Shown here in pieces: positions 9,738 through 19,204 of a stretch of 28,081 nucleotides of DNA. The stretch is taken from assembly GCA_003427395.1 (NCBI GenBank), contig BFEA01000108.1, positions 376,358 to 404,438 on the forward strand, read 5' to 3'. Made by a program: the position numbers and the translations under genes. Numbering within the stretch: position 1 is the stretch's first letter; every line of letters starts with the position of its first letter. The notes beneath the pieces were generated by a model. The model ran no database searches and had not been told where the DNA came from. It was given only the letters and a program-made list of their open reading frames with translations. The stretch comes from Chara braunii. Taxonomy: Eukaryota > Streptophyta > Charophyceae > Charales > Characeae.

Positions 9738-9970
9738 TAGGATAGAAAAGGGAATGAGACAAATGTATAGAGGAAGTGGGAGTAAGCAATCCAGGACTTG
9801 TCAGTGAGAGAGAAAACTTAACAAAAGACGGTGAGCGCCTGAAGTATTGAGAGCACATAGATAGGAGAGAGTGTGAGATATATATATTATTTTAAACTTA
9901 CACATTTTGTGGTGCTAGCGATAACGAAAATTAACGATTTGTATTTGAATTTCATTGTTATACAATATTT
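9738..9970. other. Purine-rich then AT-rich flank
   Basis: G/A-rich sequence at 9738-9870 ('gggaatgagac', 'aggagagagtgtgag') is comparable in composition to the leader-like tracts at 18000-18130 and 18950-19025. No gene is seen. Confidence 0.35.
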
Positions 9971-10107
9971 AAGTGTTTGGAGGCAATTTGACCTCCTGTG
10001 TGCCGACTTGCTACTCAGATGTTTGGGGTTATATAACTCATATTTTTTTTTAAATTAATATATTGCAAATGTGTGTAAATGTTGATTATAATTGAGTTCC
10101 TTACACT
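9971..10107 (+). repeat. Dispersed LTR-like repeat, copy 1
   Basis: This shares 'aagtgtttgg.ggc.att', 'acctc.tgtgtgc.gacttgc', 'gatg.ttggggt.ata' and, about 75 bp on, 'agt.ccttaca' with 27061-27187, in the same order and orientation. The two copies lie about 17 kb apart. They could be remnants of one LTR pair or solo copies. No TG...CA boundary or primer-binding site can be fixed, so the LTR identity is inferred. Confidence 0.6.
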
Positions 10108-10116
10108 GGAATCCGA

Positions 10117-10613
10117 GTGTATCGTCGTTTGCGCCATCATGGTCATAACGATTGTCTCCATCCGGATGTTATTCGCGGTCATCCTCACCCCGCGGATCAT
10201 CTTCAACAACCCGCTGTGGTATTCCCCGTGATCATCATACTCGTGGCCGCCTTCCTTATACCAATGTATCTCCCCATGATTAGGAGGAAAATTCATCTTC
10301 AATTTGCGTATTTGGTAGGAGATTGCGTGATATTCATTGTCTGGTCGTACTCATTTTGCTAATCGCTTTCTCAAGCAAATGTATCTTCCAATGTTGTTGT
10401 AGAAGATTCATTTTCCGTCTTGCTCAGTATTGGGCGCAGGGGCAGAGAACCAGTCAAAAGAACATGAGAGAGGTGGTAGAAATACGGAGGGAGTATCGGA
10501 AGGTGGAAAGGAAGAAGTGGGTGAGAAAGGTGATAGGGATGGTGTCGAGCGCATCGATCCCACTTGGCAACCGTCCTTCCCGGGTCACGTAGGATTCTGC
10601 AAGACTCCTTCAC
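10117..10613 (-). pseudogene. Decayed retroelement leader and gag-like module (minus strand)
   Basis: Read on the minus strand, a pyrimidine-rich stretch (about 10560-10440, 'ctatcacctttctcaccc') leads into SKTENESSTTTLEDTFA (about 10418-10371). A second copy reads DEFSS(stop)SWGDTL (about 10300-10260), with an acidic/arginine-rich tail 'EDDPRGEDDRE' near 10200-10160. The same motif and tail recur at 19485-19330. Charged D/R-rich linkers are common in plant Ty3/gypsy gag, but no zinc knuckle, protease or polymerase is visible. The gag assignment is inference. Stops and frameshifts show it is not functional. Confidence 0.4.
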
Positions 10614-10900
10614 AGTGAAGCTTTCGCCGTTCTGACGGAGTGTTCTTGCTGCACTTCTTGCGAACCCCTACGACAAAATTGGGGTCACGTGAGACACATC
10701 TTACCTTTGCCCAAGGGGTTGTCACCACCCTCGGACAGGTGTATCCCCATAGAGCTACTGAGCCTCAAGTGCAATCGCAGAGCCACAACCGAGGACGTTT
10801 TCTCGTTTGCTATATCATAGGTACGCGCAGTCAAACACCTTAATTGAACCCTTACATGAATGGAAACGCCGATCGACTAGGACTGTCCATTTAACCTCGC
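10614..10900. other. GC-moderate spacer
   Basis: No recognisable gene. The 67-codon frame at 10640-10843 has no domain. Confidence 0.35.
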
Positions 10901-10964
10901 GGTACACTTCACAAGAATAAAATCAACCACTTGGTATACTTCACAATAATAAAATCAAACCCTA
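10901..10964 (+). repeat. Short tandem duplication, 32-bp period
   Basis: 'ggtacacttcacaagaataa' at about 10901 and 'ggtatacttcacaataataa' at about 10933 start adjacent near-identical 32-bp units. A single telomere-like aaaccctaaac follows at about 10956. Confidence 0.75.
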
Positions 10965-12120
10965 AACGTAACCCGTGCCAAGTCCTTTTGTCATTTCTGA
11001 CTCATAATCTTTTGACTACAAAAACACACGTGTGTCGCACGCGAGCCGCCGAATAAAAGTCGTGGCGTAGTAGGCCTGGTGATATCAACTAGCTATGCAT
11101 AAATACGCAGGTAGTCGCAAGGATGACATACTATGTGCTATATGTAGTCGTGAGGTGCTCAATGATTTCAAGGATCGTCTTCGACACTCAAGTGTCGGCT
11201 AACACGTATCTTGAGAGGTTGATCTCTTGACGCTAGACAATCTCGTGTGAGATTGTGAGAACTACCCTCTTCTGCACCTTGCGCAAGTGAGCGGCAGCCG
11301 GTTTTCGACCCTTTGTGGTGGCGAGACGTCTCTGACCCTGGGAACGGGGCTCCATCATCGGAGACCTGGAAACAGGTCATTTTTAAAACAATCATGAACC
11401 TCAACGTCTTACAATAAAAAGTTAAAAAAACATAAATGAAAAAAAATCTTTTTTTTTTCAGCTCAAATCTTTTTAAACCTTGCGTGCGGTCAAAGTAGAA
11501 CGCTCGGAACACAATAAGTAAAATTATAATGGGGTTACAGGATACGAGGCGATCACTCTCACAAACGTAGTGTGACTCCCTTCAAAATATGCACATAATC
11601 GCAGATAAAGTCAAATTTAGACTTCAACTATCAAAACATACATGTAATCACACCAAAGATTTAAGATCGACAGACCACGTGTTACACAGGGTCAATTTTA
11701 ACCAGTCTCTGCATCTATACCCCTTGCCATTTTCACGCAAGTTCCAACCTATGTCAAACCTTTCAAAATAAAATGCTCGGTCTTTTTTAAATTACCATTA
11801 AATAAAAGTCCGGATAAAAAACAAAGAAACAATTCAACCCACAGAAGCTATGGCATTACGTTGAACAACGAGAATGAGTTAGAGTTGAGTCACAAAACCG
11901 ACCTACTATCTAAAGGTAACAGAAAATGATCCTCATGGGGTCGTGCAAAAAGTGATCAAATCTTGAATATGAATGACCAGAAATGAATATGGAACGCATC
12001 ACAGACCAATTCTCAAAACTAATTTAAAGTGTACGGAGAATAAACTTGTATATCAATATCTTACTCGGTTTGTTCCAATACTAAGTTTAAATTTAACTCT
12101 AGATTGATATTATAAGTTTA
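10965..12120. other. Spacer with a GC-richer block at 11160-11370
   Basis: The minus-strand frame 11168-11512 (114 codons) has a second half rich in S, R and charged residues and an upstream poly-T/CAG acceptor-like site on the plus strand at 11450-11460. I recognise no family. The remainder (11500-12120) is AT-rich and empty. Confidence 0.35.
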
Positions 12121-12890
12121 GAGAAAATTTTGGTAGCATTTCCCTTACACAGGACGAATTGCTAAAATTTTTCCTATCACGATATAATTTAACTCCTGGA
12201 AACTAAAACAATTTTGGCAACACTTCCTCTATAAGAAGTGTACTTCCAAAATTTATACTCTGCTGAATACAAAATCTGAAAATAATCTTTGATTTTACAG
12301 AGTCATTTTTTTTCCAACTCTTTGGTTTAGTAAAAATTTTGGCAACATGTCCTTTCTACAAATAGACTTCATAATTCATATATAAACTCAAGATGAACTT
12401 TAATTCTGCCAATGCAAAATTTAACTAACCCTCTAGATTTGTAAAAAATTCAGCAGCACTTCCTCTATAAAAAATATCTTTCCAAAATTTGTACAAAGTT
12501 AAATATAAAGTAGAAAAATAATCCAGACTTTGAAAAACCACATTTTTTTCAACTTCCTGATTTAGTAAAAATTGGGCTTCCCTAATTTTTACTAAGTCAG
12601 ATATGAATTCAAAGATAAAAGTTGAATTTTGTGAAGGAAAAATTCGACTAACTACTTGGTTTTGCAAAACTTTAGGCTTCCCAAATTTACTAAAAGTAGA
12701 GAGTTATTGATATAGCCTCCCCTAGAAAAGTAGGTTTCCCAAATTTTTCATAAGTGAGATATGAATTCAAAGATAAAAGTTAAATTTTGTGAAGGAAAAA
12801 TTCGACTAACTACTTGGTTTTGCAAAACTTTAGGCATCATTTCCCTTAGCGAAAATATTTTTCCAAATTTTATACAAAGTCAAATATGAG
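12121..12890 (-). repeat. Degenerate tandem array carrying the GGGAAATGCTGCC module
   Basis: Units of roughly 80-130 bp each contain, on the plus strand, '(t)ttggtttagtaaaaattttggcaacattt.cc' followed by 'tt.ccaaaatttatacaaag'. Starts fall near 12130, 12210, 12325, 12435, 12560, 12655 and 12815. On the minus strand the module reads GGGAAATG.TGCC.AAA, and the same module appears on the plus strand at 22750-22905. Frames inside the array (such as 12425-12667) are artefacts. Confidence 0.7.
12601..12835 (+). repeat. Near-identical 77-bp direct repeat within the array
   Basis: 12601-12677 and 12761-12835 (160 bp apart) are almost identical, from 'atatgaattcaaagata' to 'aaaactttaggc', with only about one substitution and a small gap. 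The neighbouring units are far more diverged, so this duplication is much younger than the array. Confidence 0.85.
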
Positions 12891-13129
12891 GAAAAAAAAA
12901 CAACTATAAAATGTAAAACTTGAACTAATTCTTATAACTCCAGCACATTGCGAGGGTCTAAAGCAACTACCTATGAGAAGATAACTCAAACTAACCTCAA
13001 AGTTAATCTCATAGTCAAACAACATAAACCACCAAGGTAAGTCTCTCACCGGCAATTCAAAGTTGCTTCCACATAAAATAGTTCGTTGATCCTTCAGATG
13101 ATTAACCCTGTACCCATCTTACATATGAA

Positions 13130-13910
13130 ATAACGTTAGACCATTCTGCTTAGAAACAATGCATAGTATGTCTCAGCCTATACATGAAGATGTTGCACAA
13201 CTACTTCTCTTTTCTTTTGGCATGTGACTAGATCATTCTCCTTAAAAACAATGCCTAGTCGCCCTAAACTGTTTAAATATTCAAAATTTAAATAACTCTC
13301 TACTCTGTTTTCAAAATATGAGCATGAGACTGAACTATTAAACTTAAAAACAATTCTTACCTTACCCAATTCACTTTCAATTATACTTTTGACTTTGTTT
13401 CTCTTCTTAGTGATATGGCTTAAGATGAAACATTCTACTTCAAAACGTTGTCCAATTGCTTGTTCACATGCAAATATAAATAAACATTTCCAATATATAC
13501 TCGTTTGGACTTCTAGTGTACGTGACTTCAGACTAAACAATTGTCCTTAGTAACAATGCTTAGCCATTCACATAAATCCTTCCCTAGAATACAACAAAAG
13601 ACTGAACCGTTCTGCTTAAAAACAATGTTCAACATATCTCAAAGTCACATAAAAACATTAAGTTAAACCATTTTGTCAAACTTCAGTCAGAAACCCCAAA
13701 AAGAAACAGATAGACCCCACCCTTCAACTTATAAACAATGCTTGATCTCCAAAGTCAGACAAACAAACCCTCATAAACAAATACAGCAACCGAACTATTC
13801 TGCTTAGAAACAATGTCTGATCCTTCAGAAAACGAGCAAGAAATATACCACTAGTCATTCTGCTTAGAAACAATTCTCAGCCTTTGTTTAATTTCAATCA
13901 GAAAAAAATG
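13130..13910 (-). repeat. Degenerate tandem array with a TTCTGCTTAGAAACAATG motif
   Basis: About ten occurrences of a unit core 'attctgcttagaaacaatg' lie near 13144, 13234, 13340, 13428, 13534, 13604, 13720, 13796 and 13857, spaced about 60-105 bp. Reversed, a typical unit reads 'TTTTAAGGAGAATGATCTAGTCACATG', matching the TAAG..G...G.TCTAGTCAxATG pattern of the plus-strand array at 21120-22310 (key shared positions TAAG, TCTAGTCA and ATG). The 120-codon frame at 13178-13540 is a product of this array. Confidence 0.65.
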
Positions 13911-15507
13911 AAACTAATATCCGTACATACATTCTTTTCAATTAGTCTGATTAAGTTATAAAAAAAAAACATTAATCATAAGGGAACACATGCATACCTT
14001 TAAAACAAACTAGAAAGATGTAGTCAGTAGGGGTATACCTGATTGTTTTATGCCTCCAAAACCTTCCCTCGGTTCCGACAGAGCTCCCTCAATCGGTGGG
14101 GTGAACCTCTGACAGAGGCCTTAACGTGGATTACAGGTTTTCGATCCCGCTTACCGCCTTCCTCTCCGAATCAATAGACTAGACCGAGAGTATGAAAGAC
14201 AGAAGGAGAATCGTTAAGTCGCTCCGATACTAGGCAGGTGCACTCTAACTCCCGTGAGAAAGTCTTGAAACCATGGATCGCCTTCAAACCCCATAATGGT
14301 GGCCAAAATCGTTGTAAAACGAGCGAACCACAACCCAAAACGCACAACAACTGCACTCTGACGAACCTCCAAGTCGTAGTAGGAACCCCCTTGCCAAATC
14401 TCATCACTTCTCAAAGTTGCAATGTTGTTACTCTTGACCAAGACGTCGTTGCGCATCCTTGAAAGGTTGCGTTGGAATAAGGCACACCCTCAATGTTCTA
14501 TTCGAATGTGGAGTACAATCCGTCCGCTCGACTTAAATGCACAGTAGCAACGCGCAATAATCAAACACGATAGCAATTCTCCAACACCAACTCCCTAAAA
14601 CGCAATAAAACACGACAATTTGCAACAATACCCTTCGAGTACTCAATGAGTGTTCCACAAAAGCACAACCAACACTGCTTGCACAATGATGCACGACGTG
14701 AAAAACATAGCAAGCGCCACAATACTTAATGAAACAAGATTTCAATGTGCACTGCAAATGCACAACATAAGTCAACGTGCTCAGCAAGTGTGCAATGTCT
14801 GTGCACAAATAAAATAGACAACAAATGTTTGCAAAAAAATGCAACATAATGTCTTCAGCCAAAACGCACAACAACTACATGGTACTATGCAACCAACAAT
14901 ACAATGCAGCACCTTAACCTTCACCCACAATTACTAACGCTGATCAACATCAGCCTTTGCGAGCTAGAGCCGCCTCTACTACAGTAGCAGCTCACTGCAC
15001 AACGACAAAACTCCCTCAACCCTGTGCCGAAACATGCAGGTCAAACGCATACGTAACCTCACAATCAGCATACAAGAACAGCCCCATGTGACCCTCGTCA
15101 CGTCCGAGAACTCGATAGTAAGTTTGTTGCTGCGGGGAATGGCACCGATACCACTTGGTCATACAGTAGCAAAGGTCTGTCGCAGCAAAACAACCTACCA
15201 ATGCCACCCACGAAACAAAGGAGGACTCTCACCCTGTCAAAATTATTGTCGTGTCTAGACCTGGTGAGCTCTCCCGTCGGGTAACCATCTAATAGTCCAT
15301 TTGAGAAACTCCCAGTGTAGCTACTTAGCAAACTCAGGTCTCGTTCGTTTCATAATTTAGCCAGACAAAATACCCCGCCAACTGAGAACGACCATGCACA
15401 CTTTCCACACTTTCTGCTCCATGGCTGAACTAAGGTTATCTCTACTCTCTAAATCTGCAAAATAATAATGAATCTACCCCTAGAATACGGATAGATACAT
15501 ATGGAAT
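13911..15507. other. Moderate-GC region, decayed and unassigned
   Basis: 14030-14460 carries several overlapping frames on both strands (for example a minus frame at 14214-14456 with IWQGGSYYDLEVRQ), with no recognised family. 14530-14880 is rich in short 'gcacaaca' and 'caatgtgcac' strings. 15000-15500 shows nothing I can name. The position next to the arrays suggests it may be internal sequence of the same retroelement-like block. Confidence 0.35.
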
Positions 15508-16330
15508 TTGCCCGGCGGCCGGCTTTGCGGTTCGGTTCCTAGCTCGACTCTCAGTTCATCCCGCATCACCATTTTTTTAGGTGAGCCCCGACTCCCTATC
15601 CTTTTGAATCCTCCTTTTCTCTTGTCAACTTCTGCATGTGTACGTTATCACGAGCGAGAAGACGACCACACTTGTGTCAGCTCGTCGCCTAGCTTGTGGG
15701 TGGGTTTCCAGCAGTGCCCGTGTGAAAGGGGCGACTGTCTCGGGCCGCACTACGATGACGATAAAAAAGGCCACCTCAACTCGGATAATGAGCACGAAGG
15801 CTTATTTCCATAAACCTTATGTACAACGTCTCGTGCGACAGAGTCTGGGTAAAGATGGAGTAGTTGCGCCATCGCTTTGCTTGACTTCGACGATAATGAG
15901 TATGGTCATTGACCCAACGCGTGTCGTTATGCCATACTCCCCCACTCACCAATGTTATAACTTCGCAATGAACCTGCCTCTAGATCACGACCTGATATAC
16001 TGCACGACGGAGACAATCGCCACTTCGAACACGGTTGGGATTGGGTTGGCAAATAAACCGTTTTTCCTCCCTCTTTCTTGACCATACGATTATAATGGAT
16101 CTTCCGCTAAAACATAGAGAGATACTCCTCCACGAACGCAACGACAATTAGCACCGAGACGAAGATTGAGGTTGTTGCTACTATGGCGCGCACGATAATG
16201 TAATGATGGCAAAGAAACGATCACCACCGTGATTGTCTTCCAGATGTACAAAGCGAGAGTGAATCTTCACCTAGAACATAGAGAGATACACTCCCTATAT
16301 CGTGGTCGGACGTGCGCTCTCCTCCCATGC
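15508..16330 (+). pseudogene. Decayed retroelement leader and gag-like module (plus strand)
   Basis: A GC-rich start (gcccggcggccggc at 15510) is followed by a donor-like TTTTTAG/GTGAGCC at about 15580 and a pyrimidine-rich tract 'ctatccttttgaatcctcc'. An open frame of 147 codons spans 15638-16081 but has no recognisable domain. Downstream, NGSSAKT(stop)RDTPPR (about 16093-16130) and SESESSPRT(stop)RDTLP (about 16253-16295) repeat the motif found on the minus strand at 10, 18.6 and 19.2-19.5 kb. The module is in the opposite orientation to the other copies. It is not functional as read. Confidence 0.4.
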
Positions 16331-16568
16331 TCTAACCACCGTCTTCCTTCTTCAATTTCCCCATCGTTTTTTTGTTTCCTTTTTTTTTTTTATCAACTTC
16401 GTTTTGAGGTTAGCGCAGGCCACCTCGATCAACGCTAAGTATTTTAAGAATCCGACAACGCACTTTAAACAATAATCACCTACAAAGTGTGCGCTCTCTG
16501 CCTCAAGTAGGCCCCACTTTACACCCAACGAATGCATCTGGTCAGACCCCCAACCAAATTCATCTACA
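16331..16568. other. Spacer before the U6-like array
   Basis: A T tract lies at 16380-16391. The rest may hold a faint partial unit of the following array ('acccccaaccaaattcat' near 16545), but this is uncertain. Confidence 0.3.
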
Positions 16569-16648
16569 GTATCCTTGAGGCTACTTCGAGCAGCTATTTA
16601 GTGAACTCTCTTCACATCGTTCCAATTTTAATGGGTGTCCCGAAAGAC
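16569..16648 (-). pseudogene. U6 snRNA-like pseudogene, fragment 1
   Basis: On the plus strand, '..ctcttcacatcgttccaa', 'ttttaatgggtgtccc' and 'gaaagac' reproduce the complement of the U6 5' half (GTCCCTTCGGGGACATCCG, then AAAATTGGAACGATAC). The 3' half is disrupted by unrelated sequence around 16578-16600. It belongs to a tandem unit with the better copy at 16793-16886. Confidence 0.6.
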
Positions 16649-16792
16649 CAACACGAGACGACGACCCCGAATACGATCAATAAACTGATCAACCATAAGT
16701 AATCTAATTTTCGAAGCATCCCCACTCATATGCTTTCAACCAACTTCGAACTTGGTTCTGTATTTTAACGGTTCAGGGGTGTACCAACTAAG

Positions 16793-16886
16793 TTGGTTTG
16801 TCCTTGACTTATGTGTGCCGCTCTGGTGCAGGGGCCATAGTAATCTCTTCTATATCGCTCAAATTTTAACAGATGTCCCAAAGGAC
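16793..16886 (-). pseudogene. U6 spliceosomal snRNA pseudogene
   Basis: The complement reads gtccTTTGGgACATCtgtTAAAATTtGagCGATAtAGA..., then ATGGCCCCTGC (perfect), then ...CACACAtaAgTC. This follows U6 from its 5' hairpin through the ACAGAGA/AGC region into the 3' part. U6 is the catalytic RNA of the spliceosome. The copy is dead: ACAGAGA has become ATAGAAGA, and the invariant AGC triad in TTAGCATGG is replaced (TTACTATGG). No TATA or USE element (TCCCACATC) is evident upstream (plus 16887-16960). Only a TGGGCCCAAC block is present there. Confidence 0.8.
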
Positions 16887-17070
16887 CAACTGAGGCATAG
16901 AGATGTCATTTTTGAACTCGTTGGGCCCAATTAATTCAGAACTGCAGTATTTCACTCATCTGCCTTCAGTAGAGTTCGAACTCAAGTCTATATTTCAACA
17001 ACTCATGGGTTTACCAACAACACCATGCTTGACGATTCTCTCTGTTGTCCTGAAACTGGTGCGAGGAGTG

Positions 17071-17999
17071 GTACAGAGACAAAAATATAAAGATAAAAAA
17101 ATAAAAATAATTAAAAAGTGAAAAGGAAACGGGACTAAGGGAGAGAGAGGATCGCCGACACCCCTTCGGTTTTGCGGATCGGGCCCACAGTCGGGATTGT
17201 CGACAAAACTGAGGGGGATAGCCTCACCTGACCCTTATCTCTCTAGTTTCCTTCAAAATGCTAATTTGCTCCTTCGTCGCTGAGCGTCGGCCTCAATCCC
17301 CGTACCTGCTGCATGAAACTTCAATGACGTAACCAATAGTATTAGGTCCAAGGTTGGGATTAACATTTGCATAATTCCTTATAAAATAAGTCAAACCCAC
17401 TGACCAACTTTACCGAAACGCCCCAAGGCCCCTCCTTGGCCTACCAACAAGGCCTACAACCGTTGCGCTTCCACACTTGTCGCACGAGGGGCCGAGTTTC
17501 ACTCATAACCATTACACATACTGCCCATTATGCCAAGGCGCACAGTATCTCCAAAGCCGAGGGTAATTTCTATCGGCAGATAAACGAGACGAAGCGCCTC
17601 ACAATACTGCACGTTGCATGGGCTTCCACTTGCTCCAAAATAAAATTCAAAATTATCACTTTTTTAAAACGCGGCAGCGACAGTCAGGTCTAAAGTTGAC
17701 GACAGCAATGCCGCCTCCGCGCCCACGCACACGCCATACAGAGACGTATCAACCACGAAAAAAATCGCTTAGTTCTAATTTAATAAAAATTAAAAAAATT
17801 GGTCGGCAAGTGTTACGACTCGTAATATCAATCAAAGAAAACACGCTCGCCTCAAAGTTGCGTGCCCACATAATCGCTACCACCAGTTAAACATTATGTC
17901 AACCAAAAAAAAAATATAGTCGCGACTTCCATGGCACACTCAAACTTCAAGTCGAAACTTTTTTTCTGCCATTTGTAAAGAGAAGGGCAGATACCTTTA
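17071..17999. other. Moderate-GC spacer
   Basis: A purine-rich block (17120-17155) precedes GC-rich sequence with 'cttcggttttgcggatcggg'. A TATAAAA sits at about 17381, but no supported gene follows. The frames at 17436-17693 and 17618-17890 lack domains. Confidence 0.35.
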
Positions 18000-18190
18000 T
18001 AAGGATATTCACACTGACAATCATAGGAGAGGCGAGGATGAGATCAAGAATGAGAAAGGTGATAGGGACGATTGGAGAGGCGAGGATGACATTAAGAGAG
18101 AAAAAAAGGAAGGAAGAATTAGAGGAAGGTGGGGCACACGTACCTGATTCGGGAGTTGGGGTTACGTGCGCTCGAACCTACTGCTAAGCT
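18000..18190 (-). other. Leader-like block: donor-like site plus pyrimidine-rich tract (minus strand)
   Basis: On the minus strand 'cgaatcagGTACGTGTGCCCC' (near 18155) is followed by 'ccttcctctaattcttcc' and further C/T-rich sequence to about 18000. The layout parallels 18870-18730 and 19050-18960. 'gagaaaggtgatagggac' at 18051 also nearly matches 10523 ('gagaaaggtgatagggat'), which links it to the 10-kb module. Confidence 0.45.
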
Positions 18191-18505
18191 TACAGCAGGA
18201 ATAGATGATTGAGAGGAGTGTCGATCATGACGTTGTCATCTGGGGCACAATGGGCGATACACACATGGCAAAGAAAGAGAGGAATTCACGTGGATCTGAA
18301 CGAGAGATGCAACTATCTTGAGGGCATAGCAACATGCATGTACCTAACCATGTTTTAGCATTAAATTCAGTCTCATTTTACATATTTGATAAGCAGTGGC
18401 TCGAGGTCACCAACCTCTCACGCCCCCATTATCATCGCAATCCAGATTGCTGCACCTCGTGGTCGACGTCGATCTCTCGGTGTTATTCTTCATGCTTGTC
18501 ATTTG
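18191..18505. other. Spacer between leader-like blocks
   Basis: The plus-strand 'gattgagaggagtgtcg' near 18208 echoes 'gattgagaggagtaag' near 18950, part of the duplicated leader block. Otherwise unassigned. Confidence 0.35.
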
Positions 18506-18728
18506 TCAATGAGTCATGGCGGTCGTATTCCTTATACTATTCATGTTCATGATGTTTTCGTTGCTGCTTGCGACCTTCTTCACTTCTAGTCGTGTTCGAT
18601 TACAGTGGTCGTGACCACCAGGCGATGTATCCCCCAATATTCTAAGGGAGGATTCATTATCACGTTGCACACTAGTTGAATCATGCAGTGGGTAAGGCAA
18701 CGAAGCAAGTGAATGGAAGCGCGCGCGC

Positions 18729-18814
<86 letters not shown>

Positions 18815-19126
18815 CAGAGACAGACAGACAGACAGACAAAGAGAGAGAGGGAGACAGACAGAGAAGGTGCCTACCTCGGAGGATTGGCGACGCGGGCTGA
18901 ACCTAAAGGCGAGCATGTGCATGCCGAAGGAGTTGGTAAGAAGCGAAGTGATTGAGAGGAGTAAGTAGGTAGCAAAAACTAGAGGGGAAAAGTGAGAAAA
19001 AAGGGTGTGAGGGGGAAGGATAACGAAGGAGACAAATAAAAACTTACCTGCCCATTCATACTCGTTCTGCCCACGACTTTCGCCACCGGGGCCTGGTTCT
19101 GTTGATATGCTTACACCTGGTCGCAC
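18506..19126 (-). pseudogene. Decayed leader/gag-like module spanning a (CT)n tract
   Basis: A 206-codon frame is open on the minus strand, but its middle (about residues 85-140) is Leu-Ser repeats translated from (CT)n. It begins with a short exon-like part ending NEYEWAG, at a canonical donor CAG/GTAAGT (near 19048). It then runs through a pyrimidine-rich intron- or UTR-like stretch and reaches VQRDNESSLRILGDTSPG near 18664-18615. This motif is shared with six other sites in the window. I interpret the frame as leader plus remnant gag-like coding sequence, not as a real 206-residue protein. Confidence 0.4.
18731..18860 (+). repeat. (GA)n/(GACA)n microsatellite
   Basis: About 130 bp of GA repeats with GACA interruptions ('gacagacagacagacagaca'), preceded by GCGCGCGCG. 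On the minus strand it is (CT)n, in the position of the pyrimidine-rich leader of the retroelement-like module. Confidence 0.95.
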
Positions 19127-19155
19127 TAACCACAGGGTACATTCATACGTTGGGT

Positions 19156-19162
<7 letters not shown>

Positions 19163-19196
<34 letters not shown>
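19163..19196 (+). repeat. (GA)n microsatellite
   Basis: A pure GA run of about 34 bp. On the minus strand it follows the motif copy at 19252-19213. Confidence 0.95.
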
Positions 19197-19199
<3 letters not shown>

Positions 19200-19204
19200 A
19201 GTGT

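Larger units (their letters stand above)
16569..17070 (-). repeat. Tandem array of U6-containing units, about 230-238-bp period
   Basis: The U6 5' ends fall at 16648 and 16886. The linkers that follow both contain 'cactcat.tgc.ttca', then 'ttcgaact', then 'tatttt/ttcaac..ttca.ggg' and finish 'gt/ttaccaac' at 16788 and 17018. A third, very weak U6 3'-type stretch follows ('gcttgacgattctctctg' to 'ctggtgcgagg', 17027-17066). The duplicated unit thus includes the snRNA relic and its flank, which points to tandem duplication rather than independent retroposition. Confidence 0.65.

Noticed and set aside
10956-10967. Telomere-like aaaccctaaac
   Set aside because: A single degenerate unit, no array; probably chance or an ordinary telo-box.
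11168-11512. 114-codon minus-strand frame (GC-richer block)
   Set aside because: The first half is K/F-rich from A/T tracts; the second half has no family resemblance. Kept only as an unassigned spacer.
13178-13540. 120-codon minus-strand frame
   Set aside because: It lies wholly inside a degenerate tandem array and reflects the repeat, not a protein.
12121-13910. CRISPR-like array
   Set aside because: Units are diverged, irregularly spaced and lack constant repeats with unique spacers. The sequence is eukaryotic in character.
14214-14456. Minus-strand frame with IWQGGSYYDLEVRQ as a known enzyme
   Set aside because: Looks protein-like but no family could be named, and alternative frames on both strands are equally open.
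15638-16081. 147-codon plus-strand frame as a gene
   Set aside because: No domain is recognised, it overlaps another 101-codon frame, and it lies in a decayed leader-like region. Moderate GC makes stops rarer.
17376-17400. TATAAAA promoter
   Set aside because: No gene follows and such strings are expected by chance in AT-rich DNA.
18506-19126. 206-codon minus-strand frame as a genuine protein
   Set aside because: Its middle is Leu-Ser translated from a (CT)n microsatellite and the frame crosses a canonical splice donor. Only its last part contains the recurrent motif.
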